Source: Kiritimatiellota bacterium (GTDB lineage: Bacteria > Verrucomicrobiota > Kiritimatiellia > JAAZAB01). From it: DNA of 64,000 nucleotides. Position 1 is the stretch's first letter. Every line of letters starts with the position of its first letter. Location: NCBI GenBank assembly GCA_026398415.1, contig JAPLSY010000018.1, positions 62,001-126,000 on the forward strand. The letters run 5' to 3'. The notes beneath the pieces were generated by a model. The model saw only the letters and a list, made by a program, of their open reading frames with translations, did no database searches and was not told the origin of the DNA. Below are positions 55,574 to 64,000 of the stretch, one piece after another. A program made the position numbers and the translations under genes.

Positions 55574-55593
55574 CCCGAACATATTTGTCATAG

Positions 55594-56921
<1,328 letters not shown>

Positions 56922-56922
<1 letters not shown>

Positions 56923-57029
56923 AGACGGAGGGCGGACGACAGACCCTCTTTCGCCCAAGCGCTCCGGAGGGCAAGCGACAGACGACAGATGACGGACCGG
57001 AGAAGAGGGAAGACGGAAGGCGGACGCTG
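56922..57029. repeat. 7-nt-period array interrupted by a hairpin
   Basis: AGACGGA, GGGCGGA, CGACAGA; then a hairpin insertion CCCTCTTTCGCCC...GGAGGGC (56944-56972); then CGACAGA, CGACAGA, TGACGGA, CCGGAGA, AGAGGGA, AGACGGA, AGGCGGA. It fills the metY-purM spacer. Confidence 0.85.
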
Positions 57030-57061
57030 AATGTTTTATATTGACCGGAGAATCGTAAATC

Positions 57062-58093
57062 ATGGCAAAGACAACATCGGCTTATGCGGCCTCGGGTGTG
57101 GATATTGACAACAAAATGGCGGCGCTGCGCGCCGTAAAAAAATTGGTTCATTCGACCAAGGTGCCGGGTTTGCTCAGCGAGATCGGTTCCTTTGGCGGGC
57201 TCTTTGCCGCGCCGGGCAAGGATCAGGTGCTGGTGGCCAGCACGGACGGTGTCGGCACCAAACTCAAGGTGGCCGCGCTGGCCGGCCGGCACGATACGGT
57301 GGGGCAGGACATTGTCAATCATTGTGTCAACGACATCCTGGTGCATGGCGCCCGGCCGCTTTTTTTCCTGGACTATTTTGGCACGGCCCGGTTCGAAGGA
57401 CCCGTTTTTGAGGCCGTGGTAAAAGGCTTATGCAAGGCCTGCCGTCAAAACGGGTGCGCGCTCATCGGCGGGGAGACCGCTGAAATGCCGGGACTGTATC
57501 CGCTGGGCGAGTACGACCTGGTTGGCACGATCGTCGGGGTGGTGCCGCGCAAGGCGATTATTACCGGGAAAACCATTCGGCCAGGGGACGTTCTGATCGG
57601 GTTGCCTTCCGCCGGCTTGCATACCAACGGGTTTTCGCTGGCGCGCAAAATAATTTTTGAGCAGGAAAAGCTGAAGATCGAGGATATCCTGCCGGGCACC
57701 GGCCGAGTCGTCGGCGAAGCCCTGCTGGCGGTGCATGCCAGTTACCTGCACCCCGTGCAACGGCTGATGGAGCGAGTGACCATTCGTGGCATGGCCCATA
57801 TCACCGGCGGCGGGTTTTACGACAATGTGCCGAGGATTCTGCCGAAGTCAGTGGACGCCGTATTTGACCGCTCCGCCTGGACGGTGCCGCCGCTCTTCCG
57901 GTTTCTCCAGGAACGCGGGCGCGTGGCGCGCGAAGAAATGTACCGCGTCTTTAATATGGGCATTGGCATGGTGATCATCGTGCGTTCCGCCGACCAGGGC
58001 AAAGCGTTGGCCATTTTGAAAACGTCTGGGACCGTCCCGTGCGTGATCGGCCGGATTGAAAAAGGCCGGGGCAGAGTCCGAATGCAGAATTAA
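57062..58093 (+). CDS. purM: Phosphoribosylformylglycinamidine cyclo-ligase
   Basis: 343 residues. Family motifs: ASTDGVGTKLKVA, VNDILVHGARPLFFLDYF, ALIGGETAEMPGLY, GLPSAGLHTNGFSLAR and MAHITGGGFYDNVPR. It makes aminoimidazole ribonucleotide in purine synthesis using ATP. The last residues RMQN fall in a palindromic heptad repeat, so the stop lies inside the repeat. GGAG is 12 bases before the ATG. Confidence 0.97.
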   Translation: MAKTTSAYAASGVDIDNKMAALRAVKKLVHSTKVPGLLSEIGSFGGLFAAPGKDQVLVASTDGVGTKLKVAALAGRHDTVGQDIVNHCVNDILVHGARPLFFLDYFGTARFEGPVFEAVVKGLCKACRQNGCALIGGETAEMPGLYPLGEYDLVGTIVGVVPRKAIITGKTIRPGDVLIGLPSAGLHTNGFSLARKIIFEQEKLKIEDILPGTGRVVGEALLAVHASYLHPVQRLMERVTIRGMAHITGGGFYDNVPRILPKSVDAVFDRSAWTVPPLFRFLQERGRVAREEMYRVFNMGIGMVIIVRSADQGKALAILKTSGTVPCVIGRIEKGRGRVRMQN

Positions 58094-58177
58094 GAATGCA
58101 GAATGCAGAATGAAAAAACACAGGCAATGCGATCTTAGTTCTTAATTCTGCATTCTGCATTCTACATTTTTCATTTC
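58081..58177. repeat. Inverted heptad repeat between convergent genes
   Basis: Left arm 58081-58118 (GCAGAAT words) and right arm 58138-58177 (TTCTTAATTCTGCATTC...) are inverse over about 35 bases around a short loop. The purM stop lies in the left arm and the protease stop at the edge of the right arm, so it works as a shared hairpin terminator in both directions. Confidence 0.85.
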
Positions 58178-58980
58178 TTCCAGATGGCGTAGCGATTACT
58201 CTCCGTGCCCTGAATGCACCAGAAGTCGTCCGCGAGCTCCCGGCTTTCCAGGTAGGCATAGGGCATCTGGCCGTAGCCGGCTTGGCCCCACGCGGCGCCC
58301 CAGGAGTTGCGGAACAGAACCGTGCGCGTGTTTTCCTGATAGCCCACAGCCATGACCGCATGGCCGCCCAGCATCCGCTCGTTTTTCCCGGGCAGACGGA
58401 TGCGGCCCGTGCGCGCGACAGCTGCGGACATGACATGCTCATAAACGGCGAAGCCGAACACGAATGGCAGGCCCATGGCCAGGCAGGCTTTCATTTCGGC
58501 CAGCGTGTTCAGGCGCTGATAAGCGGTCACTTGGTGATCGGCGGCTTCCGTGAAGCACGCGGCCGCTGGTTTCACGGTGAAGCGGCGAATCTCATACGGC
58601 CACAGGGATTCGCGGCAGACGCCCTGGGCTTTCAATGTTTTGATCCCGGTGCGCAGCATGGCGCCGGAGTCTTCCTGCACCGTGCCGCTGGCGGCGCGCT
58701 CGTTGTAATAGACAAACAGGCGGCTTAGATCGCGAAACCGCGAAATTTTCGATTTATCGGATGGAGACGGCAAAGCGCACAGTTGCAGAAATTCCAAAGC
58801 GCCTATCAGGGCCTGGGCCGTGCAACTGCCCAGGTTTCCCTGGTCCTCCACGGGTGAACAACCGGCGCGCAAGTCCGCATGCGCGGGCAGTTTGCGGGGG
58901 ATGCGAAAGACCGCCGCAAACGGAATATCCCGCGTATCCGGCACGTCCGGTAACCAACCCAATTTGTAGTGCGTCTCCAT
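58171..58980 (-). CDS. Papain-family (C1) cysteine peptidase, apparently cytoplasmic
   Basis: 269 residues from the ATG at 58980 (AGGAGG seven bases upstream). Catalytic residues: Cys in QGNLGSCTAQALIGALEF, His in GGHAVMAVGY and Asn in LFRNSWG; oxyanion Gln in EDQGNLG. There is no signal peptide and no long propeptide, which is unusual for papain-like enzymes but common for bacterial C1A proteins of this type. It may process cytoplasmic proteins or act in defence; unclear. It converges on purM. Confidence 0.92.
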   Translation of the reverse strand: METHYKLGWLPDVPDTRDIPFAAVFRIPRKLPAHADLRAGCSPVEDQGNLGSCTAQALIGALEFLQLCALPSPSDKSKISRFRDLSRLFVYYNERAASGTVQEDSGAMLRTGIKTLKAQGVCRESLWPYEIRRFTVKPAAACFTEAADHQVTAYQRLNTLAEMKACLAMGLPFVFGFAVYEHVMSAAVARTGRIRLPGKNERMLGGHAVMAVGYQENTRTVLFRNSWGAAWGQAGYGQMPYAYLESRELADDFWCIQGTESNRYAIWKK

Positions 58981-59082
58981 GACCAAACCTCCTGGTGCAG
59001 GATTTGAGGAAAAGGTTTTACATTAGCCATGGATTTTATATACTGGCGGTGTTGGTTCGTGCAAGCTCTTTATTAACGGCTT

Positions 59083-59226
59083 GGAAGTCAGAAGACAGAA
59101 TCCAGAACGTCAGGCCATAGGCAGATCCGCCTCCCGCCGTCGCTAAAGCTATGGCGGGCAAGCTGGTGGAAAATGCCCATGCCGGTTTGCCTCATTCTGA
59201 ATTCTGACTCCTGAATTCTGGCTTCT
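59083..59226. repeat. Composite repeat: inverted heptad arms around a REP-like palindrome
   Basis: Left arm 59083-59112 (GAAGTCA, GAAGACA, GAATCCA, GAACGTC) and right arm 59193-59226 (ATTCTGA, ATTCTGA, CTCCTGA, ATTCTGG) are in inverse orientation. Between them lies CCCGCCGTCGCTAAAGCTATGGCGGG-type palindrome (59133-59158). It fills the space upstream of the epimerase/decarboxylase gene. Confidence 0.82.
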
Positions 59227-59238
59227 CATAGGAAGGAC

Positions 59239-60207
59239 ATGGCAATGGCATCATTACGCGACCAAAAAGTAGCGGTGGTCACCGGGGGCGCCGGCTTTTT
59301 GGGGTCACATCTCTGCGATTACCTCGTCGGCCAGGGCCATCGTGTAATGTGCCTGGACAACCTCATTACCGGTAATTTGGAAAATATCAGCCAGCTCCGG
59401 CAGAACAAGGCATTCACGTTCATCCAGCTTGATGTGACCAAGCACATTGAGATCGAGGGGCCGGTGCATTTCGTGTTTCATTTTGCATCACCGGCCAGTC
59501 CGGTGGATTACCTGAAACTGCCGATCCAGACGCTGAAGGTGGGCGCCCTGGGCACGCACAATGCGCTCGGGTTGGCGAAGGCCAAGCAAGCCGCATTCCT
59601 GCTGGCTTCCACCTCGGAGGTCTATGGCGACCCGCTCGTGCACCCTCAGCCGGAAACGTACTGGGGCAACGTCAATCCCATCGGGCCGCGGGGCGTGTAC
59701 GATGAGGCCAAGCGCTTTGGCGAGGCCATCACCATGGCTTACCATCGCACCCACGGAGTCAACACCAAGATTGTGCGGATCTTCAACACCTACGGACCGC
59801 GCATGCGGCCAAACGATGGCCGCGTGGTGCCGGCTTTCATCAAGCAGGCGCTCTTGGGTGAGCCGCTCACCCTGTTCGGCGACGGCCGCCAGACCCGTAG
59901 TTTCTGCTATGTATCCGACCTGATCCGCGGTATTTATGCCTTGGCGTTGAGTTCGGCGCATGAGCCGGTCAATATCGGCAATCCCCAGGAGATGACCGTC
60001 GTGGAATTCGCCCGTAAAATCCTGGAACTCACCGGCAGTGTCTCCCCGCTGGAGTTCCATCCCTTGCCGGTGGATGATCCCAAGACCCGCCAGCCGGACA
60101 TCCGCCAGGCGCGTTCCCTGTTGCGTTGGGAGCCAGAAGTATCGCTGGAAGAAGGCTTGCGGAAAACCATAGCATATTTTAAAATGTTGCTGAAAACAAA
60201 GGCATAA
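59239..60207 (+). CDS. NAD-dependent epimerase/dehydratase, UDP-glucuronate decarboxylase (UDP-xylose synthase) type
   Basis: 322 residues of the extended short-chain dehydrogenase family: GGAGFLG nucleotide loop at ~17-23, DNLITGN, the catalytic S-T and YxxxK in STSEVYGD and [10 protein letters not shown], and [11 protein letters not shown], plus [12 protein letters not shown] near the end. This set matches UDP-xylose synthases, which decarboxylate UDP-glucuronate to UDP-xylose for polysaccharide or LPS synthesis. AGGAAGGAC precedes the ATG. A 4,6-dehydratase or another decarboxylase is less likely. Confidence 0.9.
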   Translation: MAMASLRDQKVAVVTGGAGFLGSHLCDYLVGQGHRVMCLDNLITGNLENISQLRQNKAFTFIQLDVTKHIEIEGPVHFVFHFASPASPVDYLKLPIQTLKVGALGTHNALGLAKAKQAAFLLASTSEVYGDPLVHPQPETYWGNVNPIGPRGVYDEAKRFGEAITMAYHRTHGVNTKIVRIFNTYGPRMRPNDGRVVPAFIKQALLGEPLTLFGDGRQTRSFCYVSDLIRGIYALALSSAHEPVNIGNPQEMTVVEFARKILELTGSVSPLEFHPLPVDDPKTRQPDIRQARSLLRWEPEVSLEEGLRKTIAYFKMLLKTKA

Positions 60208-60220
60208 GGAAACTACACAA

Positions 60221-60286
60221 GGAGCCAGAATTCAGGAGACAGAATTCAGAATTTAGAATTCTGACTACTGAATTCTATATTCTGTT
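60221..60286. repeat. Inverted heptad repeat before the FHA gene
   Basis: GCCAGAA, TTCAGGA, GACAGAA, TTCAGAA, TTTAGAA is followed by TTCTGAC, TACTGAA, TTCTATA, TTCTGTT, which is inverse to the left part with a loop of a few bases. Confidence 0.82.
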
Positions 60287-60309
60287 TGCAAAAGCGAGCT
60301 TTTGCAAAC
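60284..60309. promoter_or_regulatory. Palindrome just before the FHA gene
   Basis: GTTTGCAAAAGC (60284-60295) pairs exactly with GCTTTTGCAAAC (60298-60309) around GA, ending 15 bases before the ATG. It may be an operator or a hairpin at the ribosome site; no T-run. Confidence 0.5.
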
Positions 60310-60324
60310 GACTCGGGGGTTACC

Positions 60325-60726
60325 ATGATTTTGCGATATGTTCTGCCGGATGGTGAGCAAAAGGAATTTGAGCTGGGCCGGAAGTCCATTACCATTGGTC
60401 GCGGGGCCGAAACCGACGTGTTGATTGCCGATAAGCTGGCCTCCCGCATTCACTGTGGGGTTTCCTACGAGAATGGCAACTATTTTCTTCGTGATTTCGA
60501 CTCGCGCAACGGTACTTTTGTCAACGACCGCGCGATTAAAGTCTGCCGGATCAATCCCGGCGACCGCATCCGGGTGGGTGACATGGTTCTTTCGGTGGAA
60601 GCATCCCCGCGCAAGGGAACGATAATGGTCCTGCGTGAGCTTAAAGATGATATGGCCAAGGGCAAAGGCTACCACACGATTCTGCACGAAATTATCCGGG
60701 ACGAAAAGGAAACCAGCGATCAGTAA
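60325..60726 (+). CDS. FHA-domain protein (phosphothreonine-binding)
   Basis: 133 residues from the ATG at 60325 (GGGGGT upstream); an upstream TTG at 60286 overlaps the palindrome. The FHA domain (~1-90) shows ITIGRGAETDVLI, the conserved Ser/Arg/His loop in KLASRIHC and DFDSRNGTFVNDRAI. FHA domains bind phosphothreonine peptides, so a Ser/Thr kinase partner is expected; none is in the window. The C-terminal ~35 residues are charged helices with no domain. Confidence 0.92.
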   Translation: MILRYVLPDGEQKEFELGRKSITIGRGAETDVLIADKLASRIHCGVSYENGNYFLRDFDSRNGTFVNDRAIKVCRINPGDRIRVGDMVLSVEASPRKGTIMVLRELKDDMAKGKGYHTILHEIIRDEKETSDQ

Positions 60727-60767
60727 TCAGTTGGCGGCGCTCAGGGCCGTGCTCGCTCGCGATCCTT

Positions 60768-62882
60768 CTATTTCACTTTGATATTGAACTTTTGTTCAAG
60801 CCACTTCTGGCCGTCTTTGGCTTTAACCAGCAGTTCATGTTCGCCCGGATCAAGGTAGCGGTCGCTGTCCGTTTCTTCGGTGCCGATAAAATATGGCGGG
60901 GCCGAGCATTTTTTAACCAATTTGCCGTCCACATACATTTCAACCTCGCCAAAATCGATGCCTTCCAGCCACACTCTGATCCTTTCGTAATAATTGAAAC
61001 CTTCCCAATACTGGTGCGGGGAAGTGATGTAGATGCCCTTGCTGCCGGTTGCCCTGATTTTAGCGTCAAGCGCCCACCATTGATCAACTGTTTTTTTGGA
61101 GTTCAGAAACCGGAACCATCTTCGCATGGAAGCATTCTTTCCAAGCGAGTCGGCCTGGTACACATAGATGCCGTCGGCCCCCTGCTGATATGCCTGCCTT
61201 GCTCGCCACATCATCATTCCCGGCTGGACCAGTCCCCAGCTCAACGCATCCAGGCAGGGCATGAGCTTGCATTTGGTTCCTTTGATCGCTTTGACATAAG
61301 GCGCAACGTCGACATGGTGATGTTTGCCCTGTAAATTTCCCGGGCTCAGATAATCAACCAGCCCCTCTTTGGCCAGGGTTACGAAATCGAACATCGTCCA
61401 TTGCCGAACGCCCCTGATCGGAAAACGCATATGAATGGATACGCGGCCGCCATTCTTGCCGGTATATTCATCGGCCAGCTTCCTAAGTTCCCGGTGAAAA
61501 GTAACCACATCGTCCCTCGATTCGATGCCGTCCGGATAGCGACAATAGTCAATTGATAGAACCGTCGCGCCGGCATCCAGCGCTTCCCGATAAGCATCCA
61601 GCATGAATTGGCGAACTTCAGGAATTTTGAGCAGGAGACAACCACCTTTGCGCCATTCAGGGTGTTTTATTGAAATATCACCCTCAAGCGGAGATCCCGC
61701 ATAACAACTGGATGCGCCGAAATTAGGCACGCCGGTCATTCCAAATTCCTTGGCATATTTTAATTCCGAGGCCAGCGTGTGCGAATACTGCTGCATCTTC
61801 CCCACGCCAATCGTATGCGGCACCTTGTTCGGCCCCACCGGGTCGCCATAGGTGCTCCCGACCAATTGGCCGGTGACACGCGTTTCGTAGACATCCTTGG
61901 AACCAAACCGGCCGAGCTGAAAAACAAAATGCGTAACCCCCGCTTCGGCATAACCCGATACCGGTTCGCGATGTTTCATATTATCCTGCACATCGTCATA
62001 GAAAGCCCAGGAATATGGCTCGAAGTACGCGCCCAACAGGCCTTTTTCAACCGTATAGGCATTGTCAAGTTGCTTGATTGTGTCCGGCGCCAAGGGAACC
62101 AGCTTGACATAATCGACATACGCTTCGGTATAATAACCTTCCGAAGAATGGCCTTGTTTGAATACAATGTGCTGGTTATTCATTTTGCGCCAGTTCCAGA
62201 GACCCTCGCCCGTAAAACCGGTGGCGCTGCCGCTAGAATCCGCTCTTTCATCGCCGCTCAAGCGGATCAGTGCGCCGCCCAAGCTTGTGAAGATGGCATA
62301 ATGCCCTTTGAGATCGAGCGGGTAAGTCAATTGCGCCCGGGCATTTTCGCTTTTCGCGCATTTTAACCGGCTGCCGGCGACAAACCATTTGTCCGGCTCA
62401 TCCTTGTCGGCTATTTTTTCCTGCTGAAGCAAGGCCTTCCAATCCTTGAGATAGATTACATCGGAATTATCCGCCTTGATCCGGCCGTTATAGACAATGA
62501 TTTCCCTGGCTTGCGCATCGGTCAGCGCTATCCTGAAATCGACATCCACCATGCCTTTGATTTCGGCGGCCGGATAAGGCTTGAAGATGACCGTCCGTTT
62601 CAGGCCCGCGGCATTGCGTTCCAAGAGTTCACCCTTGTTCATCCAAACTGTTTTTGTGCCATTAGACGTCATGGCGTAACCGGTTTCCGTCAATAGCGGC
62701 ATTACTGCGGCGCTCTTCCAATCGTTTTTGCCGGGTTCCGACCAGGAGCATTTGACGTTCAATAAATCGGGCGCATTGGCCGGGACTTGATAGCTGATGT
62801 GAAGATAACGCGTTACCATATCCTGTGCATAATGCAGGTCGCCGCTTTGAATCGCGGCGCTTAGCAAAATAATCATTAACAT
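60768..62882 (-). CDS. Exported glycoside-hydrolase-like protein, unknown substrate
   Basis: 704 residues with a short signal peptide (MLMIILLSAAIQSGD). The N-terminal part is beta-rich (~20-260). A TIM-barrel-like region follows (~270-600; SIDYCRYPDGIES, HMRFPIRGVRQW, GADGIYVYQADSLGKN), similar in layout to GHL10/DUF4838-type hydrolases, and the C-terminal Ig-like part has DSDRYLDPGEHELLVKAKDG. Candidate acids are Asp in SIDYCRYPDG and later residues. AAGG precedes the ATG, 30 bases after the gyrA stop. Family uncertain. Confidence 0.8.
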   Translation of the reverse strand: MLMIILLSAAIQSGDLHYAQDMVTRYLHISYQVPANAPDLLNVKCSWSEPGKNDWKSAAVMPLLTETGYAMTSNGTKTVWMNKGELLERNAAGLKRTVIFKPYPAAEIKGMVDVDFRIALTDAQAREIIVYNGRIKADNSDVIYLKDWKALLQQEKIADKDEPDKWFVAGSRLKCAKSENARAQLTYPLDLKGHYAIFTSLGGALIRLSGDERADSSGSATGFTGEGLWNWRKMNNQHIVFKQGHSSEGYYTEAYVDYVKLVPLAPDTIKQLDNAYTVEKGLLGAYFEPYSWAFYDDVQDNMKHREPVSGYAEAGVTHFVFQLGRFGSKDVYETRVTGQLVGSTYGDPVGPNKVPHTIGVGKMQQYSHTLASELKYAKEFGMTGVPNFGASSCYAGSPLEGDISIKHPEWRKGGCLLLKIPEVRQFMLDAYREALDAGATVLSIDYCRYPDGIESRDDVVTFHRELRKLADEYTGKNGGRVSIHMRFPIRGVRQWTMFDFVTLAKEGLVDYLSPGNLQGKHHHVDVAPYVKAIKGTKCKLMPCLDALSWGLVQPGMMMWRARQAYQQGADGIYVYQADSLGKNASMRRWFRFLNSKKTVDQWWALDAKIRATGSKGIYITSPHQYWEGFNYYERIRVWLEGIDFGEVEMYVDGKLVKKCSAPPYFIGTEETDSDRYLDPGEHELLVKAKDGQKWLEQKFNIKVK

Positions 62883-62912
62883 GATAATGCCTTCATTATG
62901 ACGGGCGCCTGA

Positions 62913-64000
62913 TTACGGCTTGCTGTTTGCGGCCGGCCGATCACTGATCGCTGGTTTGTCCGCGGGCTTCGCCAGCTCCACCAGGTCGGAGGGTTCTTCG
63001 TCCTCCGGTTCCACCGTCGTGGCCGAGACCAGCGTGTCGCCCTCGTCCAGGGCAATCAGCCGGACCCCTTGCGTGACGCGGCTAATGACGCGAATATCGC
63101 TCACTTTCATGCGGATCATTTTACCCTTGGCCGTGATCAGCATGAGGGCATCGTTCTCCATGACTGCGTGCGCGCCGACCATCCGGCCGTTGCGCTCCGA
63201 AGCGCGCATCACGTAGATGCCCTTGCCGCCGCGGTGCTGGCCGCGATATTCTTCGAAACTCGTCCGCTTGCCATAGCCGTTTTCCGTGCAGACAAAGAAC
63301 GTGGCCTTGGGATCCACGATTTCAAGGCTCTCCAGCTTGTCGGTTTCCTCCAGGCGGATGCCGATGACGCCCCGCGTGGCCCGGCCCTGGTCGCGCAGTT
63401 GCGCTTCGCTGAAGTGCAGGCTCATGCCGTTGCGGGTGGCCAGCATCACGTCGTTCTGGCCGTTGGTCAGCTTGACGGCGATCAGCCGGTCGCCCTCGTC
63501 GATATTGATGGCGATAATACCGTCCCGGCGCGGGTTGCCGAATTCGCTCAGGTTGGTTTTCTTGACGACACCTTTTTCCGTGGCCATGATCAGGAATTCG
63601 GTTTTCGGGAAATCGCGCACGCGCACCATGGCGGCAATCTGTTCGTCGCTCTTGAGCTGAAGCAAATTGACAATGGCCTTGCCGCGCGCCGTGCGGCCGG
63701 CCTCCGGGATTTCGTACACCTTTTCCCAGTAAATCCGGCCGCCGGTCGTGAAGAACAGGATGTAATCATGGGTGTTAGCCACGAAAAGGTGCTCAACGTA
63801 ATCCTCATCCTTGGTTTCCATGCCGGCCACGCCTTTGCCGCCGCGGCGCTGAGCCTTGTACGTGCTGATCGGCACGCGCTTGATGTAGCCGCCGTGGCTG
63901 ATCGTGATAATGCATCCCTGGTCGGCGATCAGGTCCTCGATAGCCACCTCGCCTTCGTCCGGCACAATATCGCTGCGCCGGGGATCGCCATAGAGTTTTT
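62913..64000 (-). CDS. gyrA: DNA gyrase subunit A, C-terminal part (gene continues beyond the window)
   Basis: The frame is open to the right edge and reads upstream into KLYGDPRRSDIVPDEGE, the typical end of the GyrA tower region, so the GTG at 63965 is an internal Val. The C-terminal beta-pinwheel carries the GyrA-box QRRGGKG (wraps DNA and gives negative supercoiling) and further blades with GYIKRVPISTY, GRIYWEKVYEIPE, GVVKKTNLSEFGN, GMSLHFSEAQLRDQGR and GKMIRMKVSDIRVISR. The tail is acidic then Lys/Pro-rich. GyrA rather than ParC because of the box. Confidence 0.97.
   Translation of the reverse strand, partial: KLYGDPRRSDIVPDEGEVAIEDLIADQGCIITISHGGYIKRVPISTYKAQRRGGKGVAGMETKDEDYVEHLFVANTHDYILFFTTGGRIYWEKVYEIPEAGRTARGKAIVNLLQLKSDEQIAAMVRVRDFPKTEFLIMATEKGVVKKTNLSEFGNPRRDGIIAINIDEGDRLIAVKLTNGQNDVMLATRNGMSLHFSEAQLRDQGRATRGVIGIRLEETDKLESLEIVDPKATFFVCTENGYGKRTSFEEYRGQHRGGKGIYVMRASERNGRMVGAHAVMENDALMLITAKGKMIRMKVSDIRVISRVTQGVRLIALDEGDTLVSATTVEPEDEEPSDLVELAKPADKPAISDRPAANSKP

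Noticed and set aside
62913..63965. Complete short gyrA-like gene starting at the GTG at 63965
   Set aside because: The frame stays open to the window end and the upstream codons match the preceding part of GyrA, so it is a truncated view of a full gene.

Overview
The window looks like a chromosomal piece of an anaerobic, polysaccharide-degrading Gram-negative bacterium. The gene types fit the PVC group (Kiritimatiellota/Lentisphaerota-like): DUF5107-TPR proteins, URO-D-like enzymes next to Gfo/Idh/MocA dehydrogenases, a large M4 protease with VCBS repeats, desulfoferrodoxin plus a flavodiiron protein, and a hydrogenase maturation set. That placement is inference from gene content; there is no rRNA here.

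Layout. (1) 464-17752, minus strand: a tRNA-Asp, then a sugar-catabolism region. A ROK regulator heads an apparent eight-gene operon (aminotransferase, two Gfo/Idh dehydrogenases, URO-D-like enzyme, DUF5107-TPR protein, creatininase-family amidohydrolase, NAL/DHDPS-type aldolase). Upstream of it lie a GH2 beta-galactosidase, a GH42-like enzyme and a small unknown protein. (2) 18451-22259, plus strand: AAC(3)-fold acetyltransferase, exported unknown protein, sugar-phosphate epimerase, acetolactate decarboxylase. (3) 22587-35899, minus strand: a complete Wsp-like chemosensory system (two chemoreceptors, CheW, CheR-TPR, second CheW, CheA-REC, CheB) whose last gene is a receiver-PP2C phosphatase where Wsp systems carry a GGDEF regulator. 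A URO-D-like gene between the second cheW and cheA is flanked by 35-bp imperfect direct repeats. (4) 36138-37289: a MazEF-type toxin-antitoxin pair and a small membrane protein. (5) 37677-43777: hypF-hypC-hypD-hypE, with a 1.1-kb palindrome-rich island before hypE and a hypF full of in-frame repeats. (6) 44000-49401: outer-membrane protein, ferritin-like protein, transglutaminase, ABC exporter. (7) 49487-55411, minus: flavodoxin-like protein, flavodiiron protein, desulfoferrodoxin (oxygen defence), then a secreted M4 protease. (8) 55606-64000: metY, purM, papain-like protease, UDP-xylose-synthase-like protein, FHA protein, a secreted glycosidase-like protein and the 3' part of gyrA.

The most unusual non-gene signal is the repeat load. 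At least thirteen loci carry degenerate tandem repeats that differ in sequence but share a 7-nt period. Several form inverted arms around other palindromes, and some have become coding sequence (hypF interior and C-terminus, purM C-terminus). A palindrome encoding LE(P/S)xSRL(E/D) occurs in frame in three unrelated proteins (CheW-like, CheR-TPR, HypF). Long intergenic palindromes, including a perfect 42-bp one before hypF, add to this picture of heavy invasion by short non-autonomous elements.
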